41,774 bases of DNA from JANLSE01 sp038214135 (GTDB lineage Bacteria > Chloroflexota > Chloroflexia > Chloroflexales > Roseiflexaceae). The stretch covers positions 1-41,774 of the forward strand of contig JBBQSD010000046.1 in assembly GCA_038214135.1 (NCBI GenBank), read 5' to 3'. Under the pieces are notes generated by a model, which made no database searches, was not told where the DNA came from, and worked only from the letters and a program-made list of their open reading frames with translations. The stretch's first letter is position 1, and each line of letters starts with the position of its first letter. The position numbers and the translations under genes are program-made. Positions 30,938 through 38,780 of the stretch are shown here, piece by piece.

Positions 30938-31790
30938 TCGGCCTAGTTAGGCATGTTGGGCCACCCTCAGCCTTGAACGAAATCTCTTCGCCACGATAGG
31001 TCTGTACTTCGCAGCCGGCCTCTTCTAGCAGGCGCTTGGTTCCTGGGTTGCCCTCGAGCATCAGGCATTGGCCTGGCGCAAGCGCCAACACATTGGTTGC
31101 CTGCGAGATAAACTCCGCCTCGGGAATGACGACCAATGTGTAGTCGCGCCGCTGGAGTTCCTGCCATAATGCCACTGGCATGAGTGGCGGGTGGACAACC
31201 GCCATCCGTTGATCGACGAGGCTGATCAGCGAGAGTAGGTGCAGGCAGGCATCAGGGCCAGTGAAGTAGGGCAAATCATAGGCCAGAACATTCACGCCCA
31301 ATGGGTCGAGTGCTGCACGAATCTGGCGAACACCCTCGTGATTGGTGCGGAAGCCGATCCCAATTGCCAGAGTTGCTTCATCCAGCCAGAACATATCGCC
31401 ACCCTCAGCGCGTGCCTCACCGGTGAGCGTGGCCAGCACCGGAATCCCAAGCTGCGCGTATGTCTGCGCCATAGCTGCCTCTTCGCCACGGCGAAGCTCT
31501 TTTCCCATGCTCAACACAATCGCCCCGTGATCGGTGATCAGTGTTGGATCGAAGACGAAGATCGCATCGGCTCGCTCTGGTTGTGGCTGCTCGTGATACA
31601 CAACTTCCGCACCAGATTGGCGGATCGTTGCGGCCAAGGCATCATGCTCGGCCTGCGCCGGTTCGAGACTGGGCCGCGATGTATAGTGCCATGCGGCTGG
31701 GTCGGCATTGCCAAAGGCAGCATCTGGCCGGCGCATCAGAACCCGCCGAAGCGGGGCGATCATGGATTGGCCGCCATAGGTTTTTGTCAT
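30924..31790 (-). CDS. amidinotransferase-fold hydrolase (DDAH/arginine deiminase-like)
   Basis: A 288-residue protein of the guanidino-group-modifying superfamily, which deiminates or hydrolyses arginine derivatives. Active-site elements are intact: GEARAEGGDMFW (substrate acid), PDACLHLLSLISLVD with the catalytic His, and Cys in GGPTCLTRP near the C-terminus. Length and motifs fit dimethylarginine dimethylaminohydrolase-like and related bacterial enzymes more than full-length ArcA (about 400 residues). Its ATG is one base after the korB stop codon, so it belongs to the korA-korB operon, an unexpected pairing. An internal Met at codon 10 is an alternative start. The stop codon lies within a 90-bp tandem duplication. 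Confidence 0.85.
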   Translation of the reverse strand: MTKTYGGQSMIAPLRRVLMRRPDAAFGNADPAAWHYTSRPSLEPAQAEHDALAATIRQSGAEVVYHEQPQPERADAIFVFDPTLITDHGAIVLSMGKELRRGEEAAMAQTYAQLGIPVLATLTGEARAEGGDMFWLDEATLAIGIGFRTNHEGVRQIRAALDPLGVNVLAYDLPYFTGPDACLHLLSLISLVDQRMAVVHPPLMPVALWQELQRRDYTLVVIPEAEFISQATNVLALAPGQCLMLEGNPGTKRLLEEAGCEVQTYRGEEISFKAEGGPTCLTRPIWRG

Positions 31791-31791
31791 A

Positions 31792-32835
31792 TTATTCGAA
31801 GCTGGCCATGGCCTTGGCGAAGGCTTCGCGGCTTGGGCGAAGCTGCTCTGGTGTGAGCTGCGCCAGTGGTGTATCGTTCATCTGCAGCACCTCAGTCAGG
31901 GTTTTGCGGCCCTCATTGATATACAGTAAACCGGTGAGGAATTCGTTGCGCTCACGGGACTCTTCGAGCAGTTGCAACGCCTGCCATTTGTTGGTCGCAT
32001 CGTAATCACGGCCCAGTTTACGCAACTTGACGGCTGGCCCATCGTGGAGGCGCACCAATGTCTCCTCGCCCTCTTCGTATTCAACGCTGACCTCATCAAA
32101 AGCTGGGATGAAGGTAATATCCTGAATGCGCTCCTCGTGCGCTTTTCCATAATCATAGCTCTTGGTCGATGTTTCATGATTATTAAAGGTGACACACGGG
32201 CTGATAATATCGATCACCGCCGTTCCACGATGGTTGAATGCCGCCTTGAGCAGTTCGCGAACCTGCTTGGCATCACCAGCAAACGAACGAGCAACAAAGC
32301 CGCAATCGGCAACCAGCGCTTCGATACAGACATCAATCGGCGGCAGGGCGTTTGTTCCAGCATATTTGAGCGTCTGACCAACGTCGGCGGTGGCCGAAAA
32401 CTGGCCCTTCGTCAGGCCGTACACGCCGTTATTCTCGATAATATAGACCATCGGGACATTGCGGCGAACCATGTGCTTGAATTGACCAAGGCCAATGCTG
32501 CCGGTATCGCCATCGCCGCTGATGCCAAGTGCCAGCATATGGCGATTGGCCAACACCGCACCGGTTGTCACCGATGGCATGCGCCCATGCAGTGTATTGA
32601 AGCCATGGGAACGGTTCATGAAGTAGGCTGGCGTCTTGCTGGAACAGCCGATGCCACTCATCTTCATCACCTGATGGGGTGCCAGCGAGAGTTCATAGCA
32701 GACCGAGACGATCTGGCTGGTGATTGAGTTATGCCCACATCCCTGGCATAGGGTTGTCGGACTACCCTCATAATCCTTCTTCGAAAGACCAACCGCGTTG
32801 AGCGGGATGACGGTATTTGGTTTTGTGACTGTCAT
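31792..32835 (-). CDS. korB: 2-oxoacid:ferredoxin oxidoreductase, beta subunit
   Basis: A 347-residue thiamine-diphosphate-binding subunit. TPP/Mg motif GDGDTGSIGLGQF and VYIIENNGVYGLTKGQ are present. Cysteines in CQGCGH, GIGCSS and SPCVTF would hold the [4Fe-4S] cluster. Together with the alpha subunit it oxidatively decarboxylates a 2-oxoacid (2-oxoglutarate or pyruvate) with CoA and reduces ferredoxin, or runs in reverse for carbon fixation. The two-subunit form without a delta ferredoxin subunit matches the KorAB type. AAGGAAC precedes the ATG, and a 20-bp perfect palindrome lies just upstream. It is followed by the amidinotransferase-fold gene. Confidence 0.95.
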   Translation of the reverse strand: MTVTKPNTVIPLNAVGLSKKDYEGSPTTLCQGCGHNSITSQIVSVCYELSLAPHQVMKMSGIGCSSKTPAYFMNRSHGFNTLHGRMPSVTTGAVLANRHMLALGISGDGDTGSIGLGQFKHMVRRNVPMVYIIENNGVYGLTKGQFSATADVGQTLKYAGTNALPPIDVCIEALVADCGFVARSFAGDAKQVRELLKAAFNHRGTAVIDIISPCVTFNNHETSTKSYDYGKAHEERIQDITFIPAFDEVSVEYEEGEETLVRLHDGPAVKLRKLGRDYDATNKWQALQLLEESRERNEFLTGLLYINEGRKTLTEVLQMNDTPLAQLTPEQLRPSREAFAKAMASFE

Positions 32836-32853
32836 TGGTTATGTTCCTTGTTG

Positions 32854-32873
32854 GGCCGTATAGCTATACGGCC
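32854..32873. promoter_or_regulatory. perfect 20-bp palindrome before korB
   Basis: GGCCGTATAGCTATACGGCC, ten bases per arm without loop, about eight bases upstream of the korB ribosome site. In RNA it can fold into a hairpin and affect korB translation or mRNA processing; as DNA it could bind a dimeric regulator. Confidence 0.55.
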
Positions 32874-32905
32874 TTACGTTTGTTGTGCGCTACGTTCGAG
32901 CTTCT

Positions 32906-32933
32906 GACTCCTGACTCCTGACGCCTGGCTTCT
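32906..32933. repeat. heptanucleotide array after korA
   Basis: GACTCCT x2, then GACGCCT and GGCTTCT, in the korA-korB spacer immediately after the korA stop. Confidence 0.8.
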
Positions 32934-32938
32934 GATAG

Positions 32939-34798
32939 CTAGATCTGCTCCTGCTTGGCGATTTCATCGGTGATGAAGCGAGCACTGAGCGGCAGGCCAT
33001 TGCAGTTGCGGGCCGACCGAACTTTGCCAGCGTATTCTGGTGCGTGTAGCTGAATCAGTTGCTGGAGTTGGCCATCCTGGTTCATTTCGACAACATAGAC
33101 GTGGGCATGATGGGCGACAAAATCGCGCACAACATCATTGAGCGGCAATGCACGCACACGCAGATAGCTGGTTTCGACATGCATAGCGCGCAAGCGATCT
33201 CTGGCTTCCTGAACGGCTCCATCGGTTGATCCAAAAGCAATGATACCAATCGCCGCATCTGGGTTATCGTCCACAATTGGCTGCGGAACCAGCGAGCGAG
33301 CCGTATCGTGCTTGCGGGTCAATCGATCCATATTATTCTGCCAATCGTTTGGCCGCTCGCTATACACGGCATATTCGTTATGGCCGGTGCCGCGCGTCAG
33401 ATATGCCGATTTGGGGTTTGGGTTGCCAGGCAAGGTTCGGTAGGGAATGCCATCGCCATCATAATCTTTATAACGACCATAGCGCCCAAACTGCTGCTCA
33501 AGCTCATCGATCTGCTCTGCCGTCAGCACCTTGCCGCGATCCAGTGGTTCGGTTGGATACTCGAACGGAGCTGTCATCCAGTTGTTCATGCCCAGATCGA
33601 GATCGCTCAACACCATCACTGGTGTTTGCAGGCGCTCGGCCAGATCGAAGGCTTTATAGCCAAATTCAAAACATTCCTGCATTGTGCCGGGCAACAAACA
33701 GACATGGCGGGTATCGCCATGGCCCATGTTATAGACAGTCAGCAGATCGCCCTGCGACACTCGGGTTGGCAGGCCGGTGCTTGGCCCCATACGCATGACA
33801 TCCCAGAATACCGATGGAACCTCGGCGAAATAGGCCAGGCCAACGAATTCATTCATGAGCGAGATGCCAGGGCCGGATGTGCTGGTCATCGAGCGGGCAC
33901 CGGCCCATCCAGCGCCAACAACGATGCCAGCTGCGGCCAGTTCATCTTCTGCCTGAACAATCGCATAGGTGGTCGTTTCGGTCTCTCTATCGGCCCGCAA
34001 GAGTGGCGCAAATTCAGTCAGGCTATCGGCTAAACCGGTTGCGGGGGTAATTGGGTACCAGGCGACGACGGAAACGCCACCGACCAGCGCCCCAAGTGCG
34101 CCAGCGGTATTGCCATCGATCAGGATCATGCCATCGGTTCTATTCAGCGATGCAACCTGGTATGGATCGGTTTTGCGCAGGTTCGCACGAACATAGGCAG
34201 CAGCAACTTCGACAACTTCATAGTTACTATTGGTTGGTTTGGGCTTTTTATTGAAGTGGCGCTCAATTGCCGCACGCACTTCGCCGGTATTGACGCCAAG
34301 CAGTTCGGCCAGGGCACCAACATAGGTCATATTGGCAACATACCCGCGTTGCTTTGGATCGATGCCATATTTCTTGATCGGTTCATCGATCAATTGCTTG
34401 ACTGGCAAGGGGTAATAGCTGACATCATTGCGCTTCTGGCGGAAGCGGATGTCGTCGGCATTATAGATACAGACGCCACCGGGTGGCAGGGACGCCAGAT
34501 CATCGTCGGCTGTTTTTTCGTTGAAGGCCACCAGAATCTCGGTGCCCTCACGCCGAGCGGTATAGCCATCCTTACTAATGCGGATGGTATACCAGGTGGG
34601 CAAGCCCTGGATATTGGAGGGGAACAGGTTTTTGCCGCTGACAGGAATGCCCATCTTGAACACGGCACGGATCAGGACATTGTTGGCCGTTTGGCTACCA
34701 GAACCATTCGCCGTTGCAACGACGATTGAAAAATCGTTCACAATCGGCGAGCGCGACTCGAGGTCGGGAAGGCTAACTTCAGTGTCAATCAGGCTCAT
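32939..34798 (-). CDS. korA: 2-oxoacid:ferredoxin oxidoreductase, fused gamma-alpha subunit
   Basis: A 619-residue protein. The N-terminal gamma domain (about residues 20-195; VVATANGSGSQTANNVLIRA) is fused to the alpha domain. The alpha domain has the hallmark YPITPAT near residue 249 and later GISLMNEFVGLAYFAEVP, RVSQGDLL, and a C-terminal RVRALPLNDVVRDFV. The fused form pairs with korB, 103 bp downstream. The ATG has GGAG seven bases upstream. The promoter at 34858-34886 gives a leader of about 50 nt. Substrate preference (2-oxoglutarate versus pyruvate) cannot be read from sequence alone. Confidence 0.95.
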   Translation of the reverse strand: MSLIDTEVSLPDLESRSPIVNDFSIVVATANGSGSQTANNVLIRAVFKMGIPVSGKNLFPSNIQGLPTWYTIRISKDGYTARREGTEILVAFNEKTADDDLASLPPGGVCIYNADDIRFRQKRNDVSYYPLPVKQLIDEPIKKYGIDPKQRGYVANMTYVGALAELLGVNTGEVRAAIERHFNKKPKPTNSNYEVVEVAAAYVRANLRKTDPYQVASLNRTDGMILIDGNTAGALGALVGGVSVVAWYPITPATGLADSLTEFAPLLRADRETETTTYAIVQAEDELAAAGIVVGAGWAGARSMTSTSGPGISLMNEFVGLAYFAEVPSVFWDVMRMGPSTGLPTRVSQGDLLTVYNMGHGDTRHVCLLPGTMQECFEFGYKAFDLAERLQTPVMVLSDLDLGMNNWMTAPFEYPTEPLDRGKVLTAEQIDELEQQFGRYGRYKDYDGDGIPYRTLPGNPNPKSAYLTRGTGHNEYAVYSERPNDWQNNMDRLTRKHDTARSLVPQPIVDDNPDAAIGIIAFGSTDGAVQEARDRLRAMHVETSYLRVRALPLNDVVRDFVAHHAHVYVVEMNQDGQLQQLIQLHAPEYAGKVRSARNCNGLPLSARFITDEIAKQEQI

Positions 34799-34857
34799 TC
34801 TATACTCCAGATGGCTGCGGGGGCGTGAGCCGGGCGCAGTTGTTTGTAATACCGCCC

Positions 34858-34886
34858 ATTATACCTATGATTTGTACGCATGTGAA
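34858..34886 (-). promoter_or_regulatory. promoter of the korAB operon
   Basis: On the minus strand TTCACA (34886-34881), a 17-bp spacer and a perfect TATAAT (34863-34858). This is the canonical sigma70 arrangement with one -35 mismatch. Confidence 0.7.
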
Positions 34887-34953
34887 CAACAAAAGATAGG
34901 ATGTTTTGTATAAATTGATGAGATCTTGGTAATGAAACCCGCAATGTGGGCTG

Positions 34954-34979
34954 TAGCGACGCAAAATCTCGCGTCGCTA
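34954..34979. terminator. TAGCGACGC hairpin
   Basis: TAGCGACGC (34954-34962) pairs with GCGTCGCTA (34971-34979). It is a third member of the TAGxGACG family, with an A-T pair changed to C-G. It lies in the 414-bp gap between divergent korA and the histidine kinase, so it is not an obvious terminator and may be a repeat. Confidence 0.6.
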
Positions 34980-35010
34980 TGGCCGGAGAATATACTGGTT
35001 TCCCCTCACG

Positions 35011-35093
35011 TTGTCAGGTATTTTACGGATACATGACCCAGAGTATCCCTGCTACTGAACTCTGTACAATCTTGCTATGCTGTAGTTACTGAT
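35011..35093 (+). promoter_or_regulatory. duplicated promoter region, copy 1 (histidine kinase)
   Basis: 83 bp beginning TTGTCAGGT and containing CGGATACA, GACCCAGAGTAT, CCTGCTAC and the extended -10 TGC-TATGCT at 35073-35081. It is about 85% identical by eye to 36475-36558. The leader to the coding start is over 120 nt. Confidence 0.75.
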
Positions 35094-35233
35094 TCTGCAA
35101 CAACTAGAATTATGCTTTGCCATGCCTGACGGTCGTTGGCTTGAACCGTGTGGCCCATCCAAAGAAATCTTTTTTGGATCAATAAAGAACGGGTTCTCTG
35201 ACTGATACTGAGATGAATGCAAAAGGCACCCCT

Positions 35234-36442
35234 ATGGCAACACCCAACGATGATATATCGCTGAGCAGCACCGATAAACAAGCGCTCCTACCCGAATCTG
35301 CTGAACAGGCCGTGCATGACATTCAGGCAGTGAATGAGCAGTTACTGCTTGCTGGCTTGCGTGAGCAGACACTAGCAGAACAACTGCGCCACCAGCTCGC
35401 CTTCACCAACGCCATCACCAATAGTTTGGACGAAGGGCTGTTTACGCTTGATCGCACGGGTCGGTTCATTATGGTCAATCCTGCTGCGGAGCGGATACTG
35501 GGCTGGACGGAAGCAGAACTGTATAGCCAGGATATCAGTGCGGTGATACCTGTTAATACTGCATATGGCGCTTCCAGTGCGATGGCTCCGGCCCTGCTTA
35601 TGGATGTACTGCACTTCGGCACGACCCAACGCAGTAATGATGCTCTGTTTGTGCATCGTGACAGGAGCATGTTACCAATTGCATACTCCGCAGCACCAAT
35701 TATGATGGACGGGCAGATTGCTGGTGCTGTTGTTACGTTCCGCGACATGACTGAAATACGACGGTTGCAACGAATGCGCGATGAGTATCTGGCTCTCATT
35801 TCCCATGATCTACGCATACCGCTGACGATCATTCTCGGGCGGGCTCAGATGCTTCAGCGCTGGCTGACAATGCAAGGACGGGAGCACCAGCTACATAGTG
35901 CTACTATTATTGTCGAGGGTAGCTTCCGAATGAAACAGATGATCGATGATCTAGTTGATCGTAGCCACAGCGATGCGGATACAGATGCACTCTGTCGGTC
36001 AACTATTGATCTGGTTGCGTTGGTACAGCGGATGATCAACCAAACTGTTGCACCAGAGGATCATGCACGCATCACACTTGATGCGCTTCCGGCACTGCTT
36101 GTGCTTGTTGAGGTGTCGCAGATTGAACGGGTGGTTGTTAATCTACTGACAAATGCCATCAAGTTTTCCCCACAGGATCACCCAATCATTGTCCAAGTGT
36201 ATCGACACACCACAAATGCATTGATTACTATCGCGGATCAGGGGATTGGTATTTCGCCGGAGGATCTCGTACATCTGTTTGAAAAATACTACCGTGCCCA
36301 TACCGCCAAGCATATTATCGGCAGCGGCCTTGGCTTATATAGTAGCAAACAGATTGTAGAAGCGCATGGTGGTCGTCTGTGGGCCGAGAGCACAGTCGGT
36401 ATAGGCAGCACCTTCACTGTCGCACTGCCGCTGCCGGTGTAG
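35234..36442 (+). CDS. PAS sensor histidine kinase
   Basis: A 402-residue soluble histidine kinase without membrane segments. A helical N-terminal linker (AVNEQLLLAGLREQTLAEQL) leads to a PAS domain (AITNSLDEGLFTLDRTGRFI to GAVVTFRDMTE). The HisKA domain follows with phospho-accepting His in LISHDLRIPLT, then HATPase with NLLTNAIKFSP (N), DQGIGIS (G1) and GSGLGLY (G2), so it looks fully active. The ATG at 35234 has AAAGG seven bases upstream; the ATG at 35213 has none but is possible. It has no adjacent response regulator. Its promoter region is shared with the next operon, and its linker with the GGDEF protein, so the three likely serve one pathway. Confidence 0.92.
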   Translation: MATPNDDISLSSTDKQALLPESAEQAVHDIQAVNEQLLLAGLREQTLAEQLRHQLAFTNAITNSLDEGLFTLDRTGRFIMVNPAAERILGWTEAELYSQDISAVIPVNTAYGASSAMAPALLMDVLHFGTTQRSNDALFVHRDRSMLPIAYSAAPIMMDGQIAGAVVTFRDMTEIRRLQRMRDEYLALISHDLRIPLTIILGRAQMLQRWLTMQGREHQLHSATIIVEGSFRMKQMIDDLVDRSHSDADTDALCRSTIDLVALVQRMINQTVAPEDHARITLDALPALLVLVEVSQIERVVVNLLTNAIKFSPQDHPIIVQVYRHTTNALITIADQGIGISPEDLVHLFEKYYRAHTAKHIIGSGLGLYSSKQIVEAHGGRLWAESTVGIGSTFTVALPLPV

Positions 36443-36474
36443 CACAAGCACTGGCTAGCGTATACTGCCCTACA

Positions 36475-36558
36475 TTGTCAGGTTTTTTCCGGATACACGA
36501 CCCAGAGTATTCCTGCTACAGAACTGCATGCAATCTTGCTATGCTTGCAGTGACTGAT
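36475..36558 (+). promoter_or_regulatory. duplicated promoter region, copy 2 (KaiC-like operon)
   Basis: 84 bp matching 35011-35093, with the extended -10 TGC-TATGCT at 36537-36545. The predicted start is near 36552, about 26 nt before the TTG start of the next gene. Confidence 0.75.
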
Positions 36559-36577
36559 CTTTATAAGGAAGCTATCA

Positions 36578-37057
36578 TTGACCAGCAGTACGGGCAATAG
36601 GGAAACCCCTGAACAGCCAATGCTACCTACCCCGAAGGAGTTGGCACATTGGCTGCTTGCCTATGAGATCGGTGAGAAAACGAGTTCGGAGGAATTCGTG
36701 GCAGCTGGTGACCGAGCCTATCTTCGGCTACGCAAACGGCTGGCGGTATTGCTTGGGTCAACCGGATTTGATGCGCTGTGGGCACGGGCACTGCATCTAG
36801 CGCAGCGAGAGTTCTATTCTGAAGATGGTACTGTGCTGGTCGAATCATCCCTCACACATACAAATGGCCTCTCTGCTGTTGTCCACGGTTACGATACGGC
36901 GGTGATCCCGCATAACTTGGAAGTTACGTTTGCAAGCTTCATCAGCCTGCTGTTCACCTTCATTGGCACAGAACTTGGGTTGCGCTTCATTCGCCAGCTA
37001 TGGCCGGATCTCCCGCCACATGCGGCGGAGTCGCCTTCAGAGAGAACCATATCATGA
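36578..37057 (+). CDS. hypothetical protein co-encoded with KaiC-like ATPase
   Basis: A 159-residue protein that I do not recognise. The start is taken as TTG at 36578 because AAGGA lies nine bases upstream and the promoter is close; an ATG at 36620 has no ribosome site. The N-terminal half is helical and charged (LAHWLLAYEIGEKTSSEEFV, AYLRLRKRLAVLLGSTGFDA). The C-terminal half holds a moderately hydrophobic helix (FASFISLLFTFIGTELGLRF) that could be a membrane or packing helix. It overlaps the KaiC-like start by ATGA, so the two products are probably made in step and may interact. It is not similar to KaiA or KaiB by any motif I can see. Confidence 0.75.
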   Translation: MTSSTGNRETPEQPMLPTPKELAHWLLAYEIGEKTSSEEFVAAGDRAYLRLRKRLAVLLGSTGFDALWARALHLAQREFYSEDGTVLVESSLTHTNGLSAVVHGYDTAVIPHNLEVTFASFISLLFTFIGTELGLRFIRQLWPDLPPHAAESPSERTIS

Positions 37058-38745
37058 CTAAGCATCAACGCCTGCCCTGGCCACTGCTTCCGACTGGCGT
37101 CCCCGGCCTTGATGAAGTGCTAGGTGGCGGCATCCCTGAATTTTCCTTCAATCTGATCTCTGGAACACCCGGAGCAGGCAAGACGACATTTGCGCATCAG
37201 ATGATGTTTGCTAACGCTTCGGCCACGCGTCCGGCGCTCTATTTTACCGTGATGGGCGAATCGCCGATCAAAGTCCTGCGCCACCAGCAGCAAATGTCCT
37301 TCTTCGACGCGACCAAGCTTGGTGAGAGCATTCATTTTATGGATCTGACCGAAATGGTGCTTGAACAAGGGCTGGGCGATGTACTGGAGCGGATTATCCA
37401 GCAGGTTGAGGCAACCAACCCCCGCATCGTGATTGTGGATTCGTTCCAAGCTGCCGTTCGCGCATCCAGCGCATCACAGGTTGCCATGATTGACCTGCAG
37501 AGCTTCACCCAACGCCTAGCGATACGCCTGACGATCTGGCAGGCGACGACCTTCCTGATTGGTGAATACCTTGATGAGGGGCGGCAGAACAACCCGGTGC
37601 TTACCGTCGCCGATGGTATTTTCGTGCTGTCCCAGAGCATCGACCGCAACTCCGTGGTTCGTAAATTGCAGGTGATCAAATCGCGTGGACAGGCGACGAT
37701 GGCTGGCTTACATACCTTCCGGATCAGCCAAGCTGGCCTGCGGGTATTCCCACGTGCGAGTATTGCAGTAGCGGCGATGAAACGATCACAGCCGCTTGGT
37801 CGTGGCACATCCGGTGTGGAAGGGTTGGATGAATTGCTTGGTGGTGGTATCCCGCTTGGGGATGCGCTGCTGATCAGTGGGCCTTCCGGTGCAGGCAAAT
37901 CCGTATTGGCAACGCAGTTTATTGCATCTGGGGCATTGCATGGCGAGCCAGGGGTAATTGCCGTGTTCGAGGAGCATCCACTTGAATATACACGGCGCGC
38001 TCAAAGCCTTGGGATTGATCTGGAGGAACTGGAGCAACAAGGCAAGCTGAAGATCATCTACATCCGGCCACTCGATCTATCGCCGGATGAGACGCTGTTC
38101 GAGATTCGTGAGGCGGTGCGTGAGATTGATGCCAAACGGGTTGTCATCGATTCACTCACTGGCTTTGAACTGGCACTCGCACCGACATTTCGCACCGATT
38201 TTCGCGAATCACTCTACCGCTTGGTTGGGGCACTGACGGGCAGCAATATTATTGTGCTCATGACCATGGAGATTGTGCAGAGTTCGACCGAGATGCGCCT
38301 CAGCCCATATGTGATTTCCTTCCTGGCCGATAATATCATCCTCCTACACTATACTGAGATCGCCGGAAAGCTCAAGAAGAGCCTGCGCATCATTAAGATG
38401 CGTAACAGCGACCATAGCAAAGATCTCTGGCAGTATGAGATTACAGACCAGGGCATGATTATACGCGAATCGTTTGTGGATGGTGAGCGTATTGGTGCCC
38501 TTGGGGCGCTTGCCAAAGACAAGCAATTGAACTACCCTGGCCTAACCGAGCAGGAGACGATCCTGCTGCAAGCGCTGATCGAACTGCGTAAGGCACCGGC
38601 TCAGGTATTGGCGCGGCGGATCGGGCTACCAGATGGGCCAATCCTGGCCTCCGCACTCGCTCGGCTGGTTAGCCTCAACTACGCTACCACACAGGGCGAT
38701 GCAACGAGCGCTGTCTACTGGCCGGTGGCACAAATCGTGAGCTAG
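37054..38745 (+). CDS. KaiC-like double RecA-domain ATPase
   Basis: A 563-residue protein with two RecA/KaiC domains: Walker A GTPGAGKT at residues 37-44 and GPSGAGKS at 276-283. The second domain keeps the catalytic Glu pair E306-E307 (VFEEHP); in the first it is reduced to GES. Around the KaiC phosphorylation site the sequence is VISFLADN, so the position of Ser431 is Ser422 while Thr432 is Phe423. After the second domain comes a winged-helix-like tail (LTEQETILLQALIEL to VLARRIGLPDGP) not found in clock KaiC. Likely a signalling ATPase of the wider KaiC family, not a classical clock. Upstream is the unknown 159-residue gene and downstream the diguanylate cyclase. Confidence 0.9.
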   Translation: MTKHQRLPWPLLPTGVPGLDEVLGGGIPEFSFNLISGTPGAGKTTFAHQMMFANASATRPALYFTVMGESPIKVLRHQQQMSFFDATKLGESIHFMDLTEMVLEQGLGDVLERIIQQVEATNPRIVIVDSFQAAVRASSASQVAMIDLQSFTQRLAIRLTIWQATTFLIGEYLDEGRQNNPVLTVADGIFVLSQSIDRNSVVRKLQVIKSRGQATMAGLHTFRISQAGLRVFPRASIAVAAMKRSQPLGRGTSGVEGLDELLGGGIPLGDALLISGPSGAGKSVLATQFIASGALHGEPGVIAVFEEHPLEYTRRAQSLGIDLEELEQQGKLKIIYIRPLDLSPDETLFEIREAVREIDAKRVVIDSLTGFELALAPTFRTDFRESLYRLVGALTGSNIIVLMTMEIVQSSTEMRLSPYVISFLADNIILLHYTEIAGKLKKSLRIIKMRNSDHSKDLWQYEITDQGMIIRESFVDGERIGALGALAKDKQLNYPGLTEQETILLQALIELRKAPAQVLARRIGLPDGPILASALARLVSLNYATTQGDATSAVYWPVAQIVS

Positions 38746-38780
38746 GACGGGAGTTGGGTGAATCGTTACCGGAGCGCTGG

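Noticed and set aside
31239..31856. Plus-strand 205-residue open frame opposite the amidinotransferase-fold gene
   Set aside because: It is antisense to a gene with intact active-site motifs and has Cys/His/Trp-rich nonsense composition.
37054..38745. Circadian clock KaiC
   Set aside because: No kaiA or kaiB nearby, Thr of the Ser-Thr phosphosite is Phe, and the tail differs.
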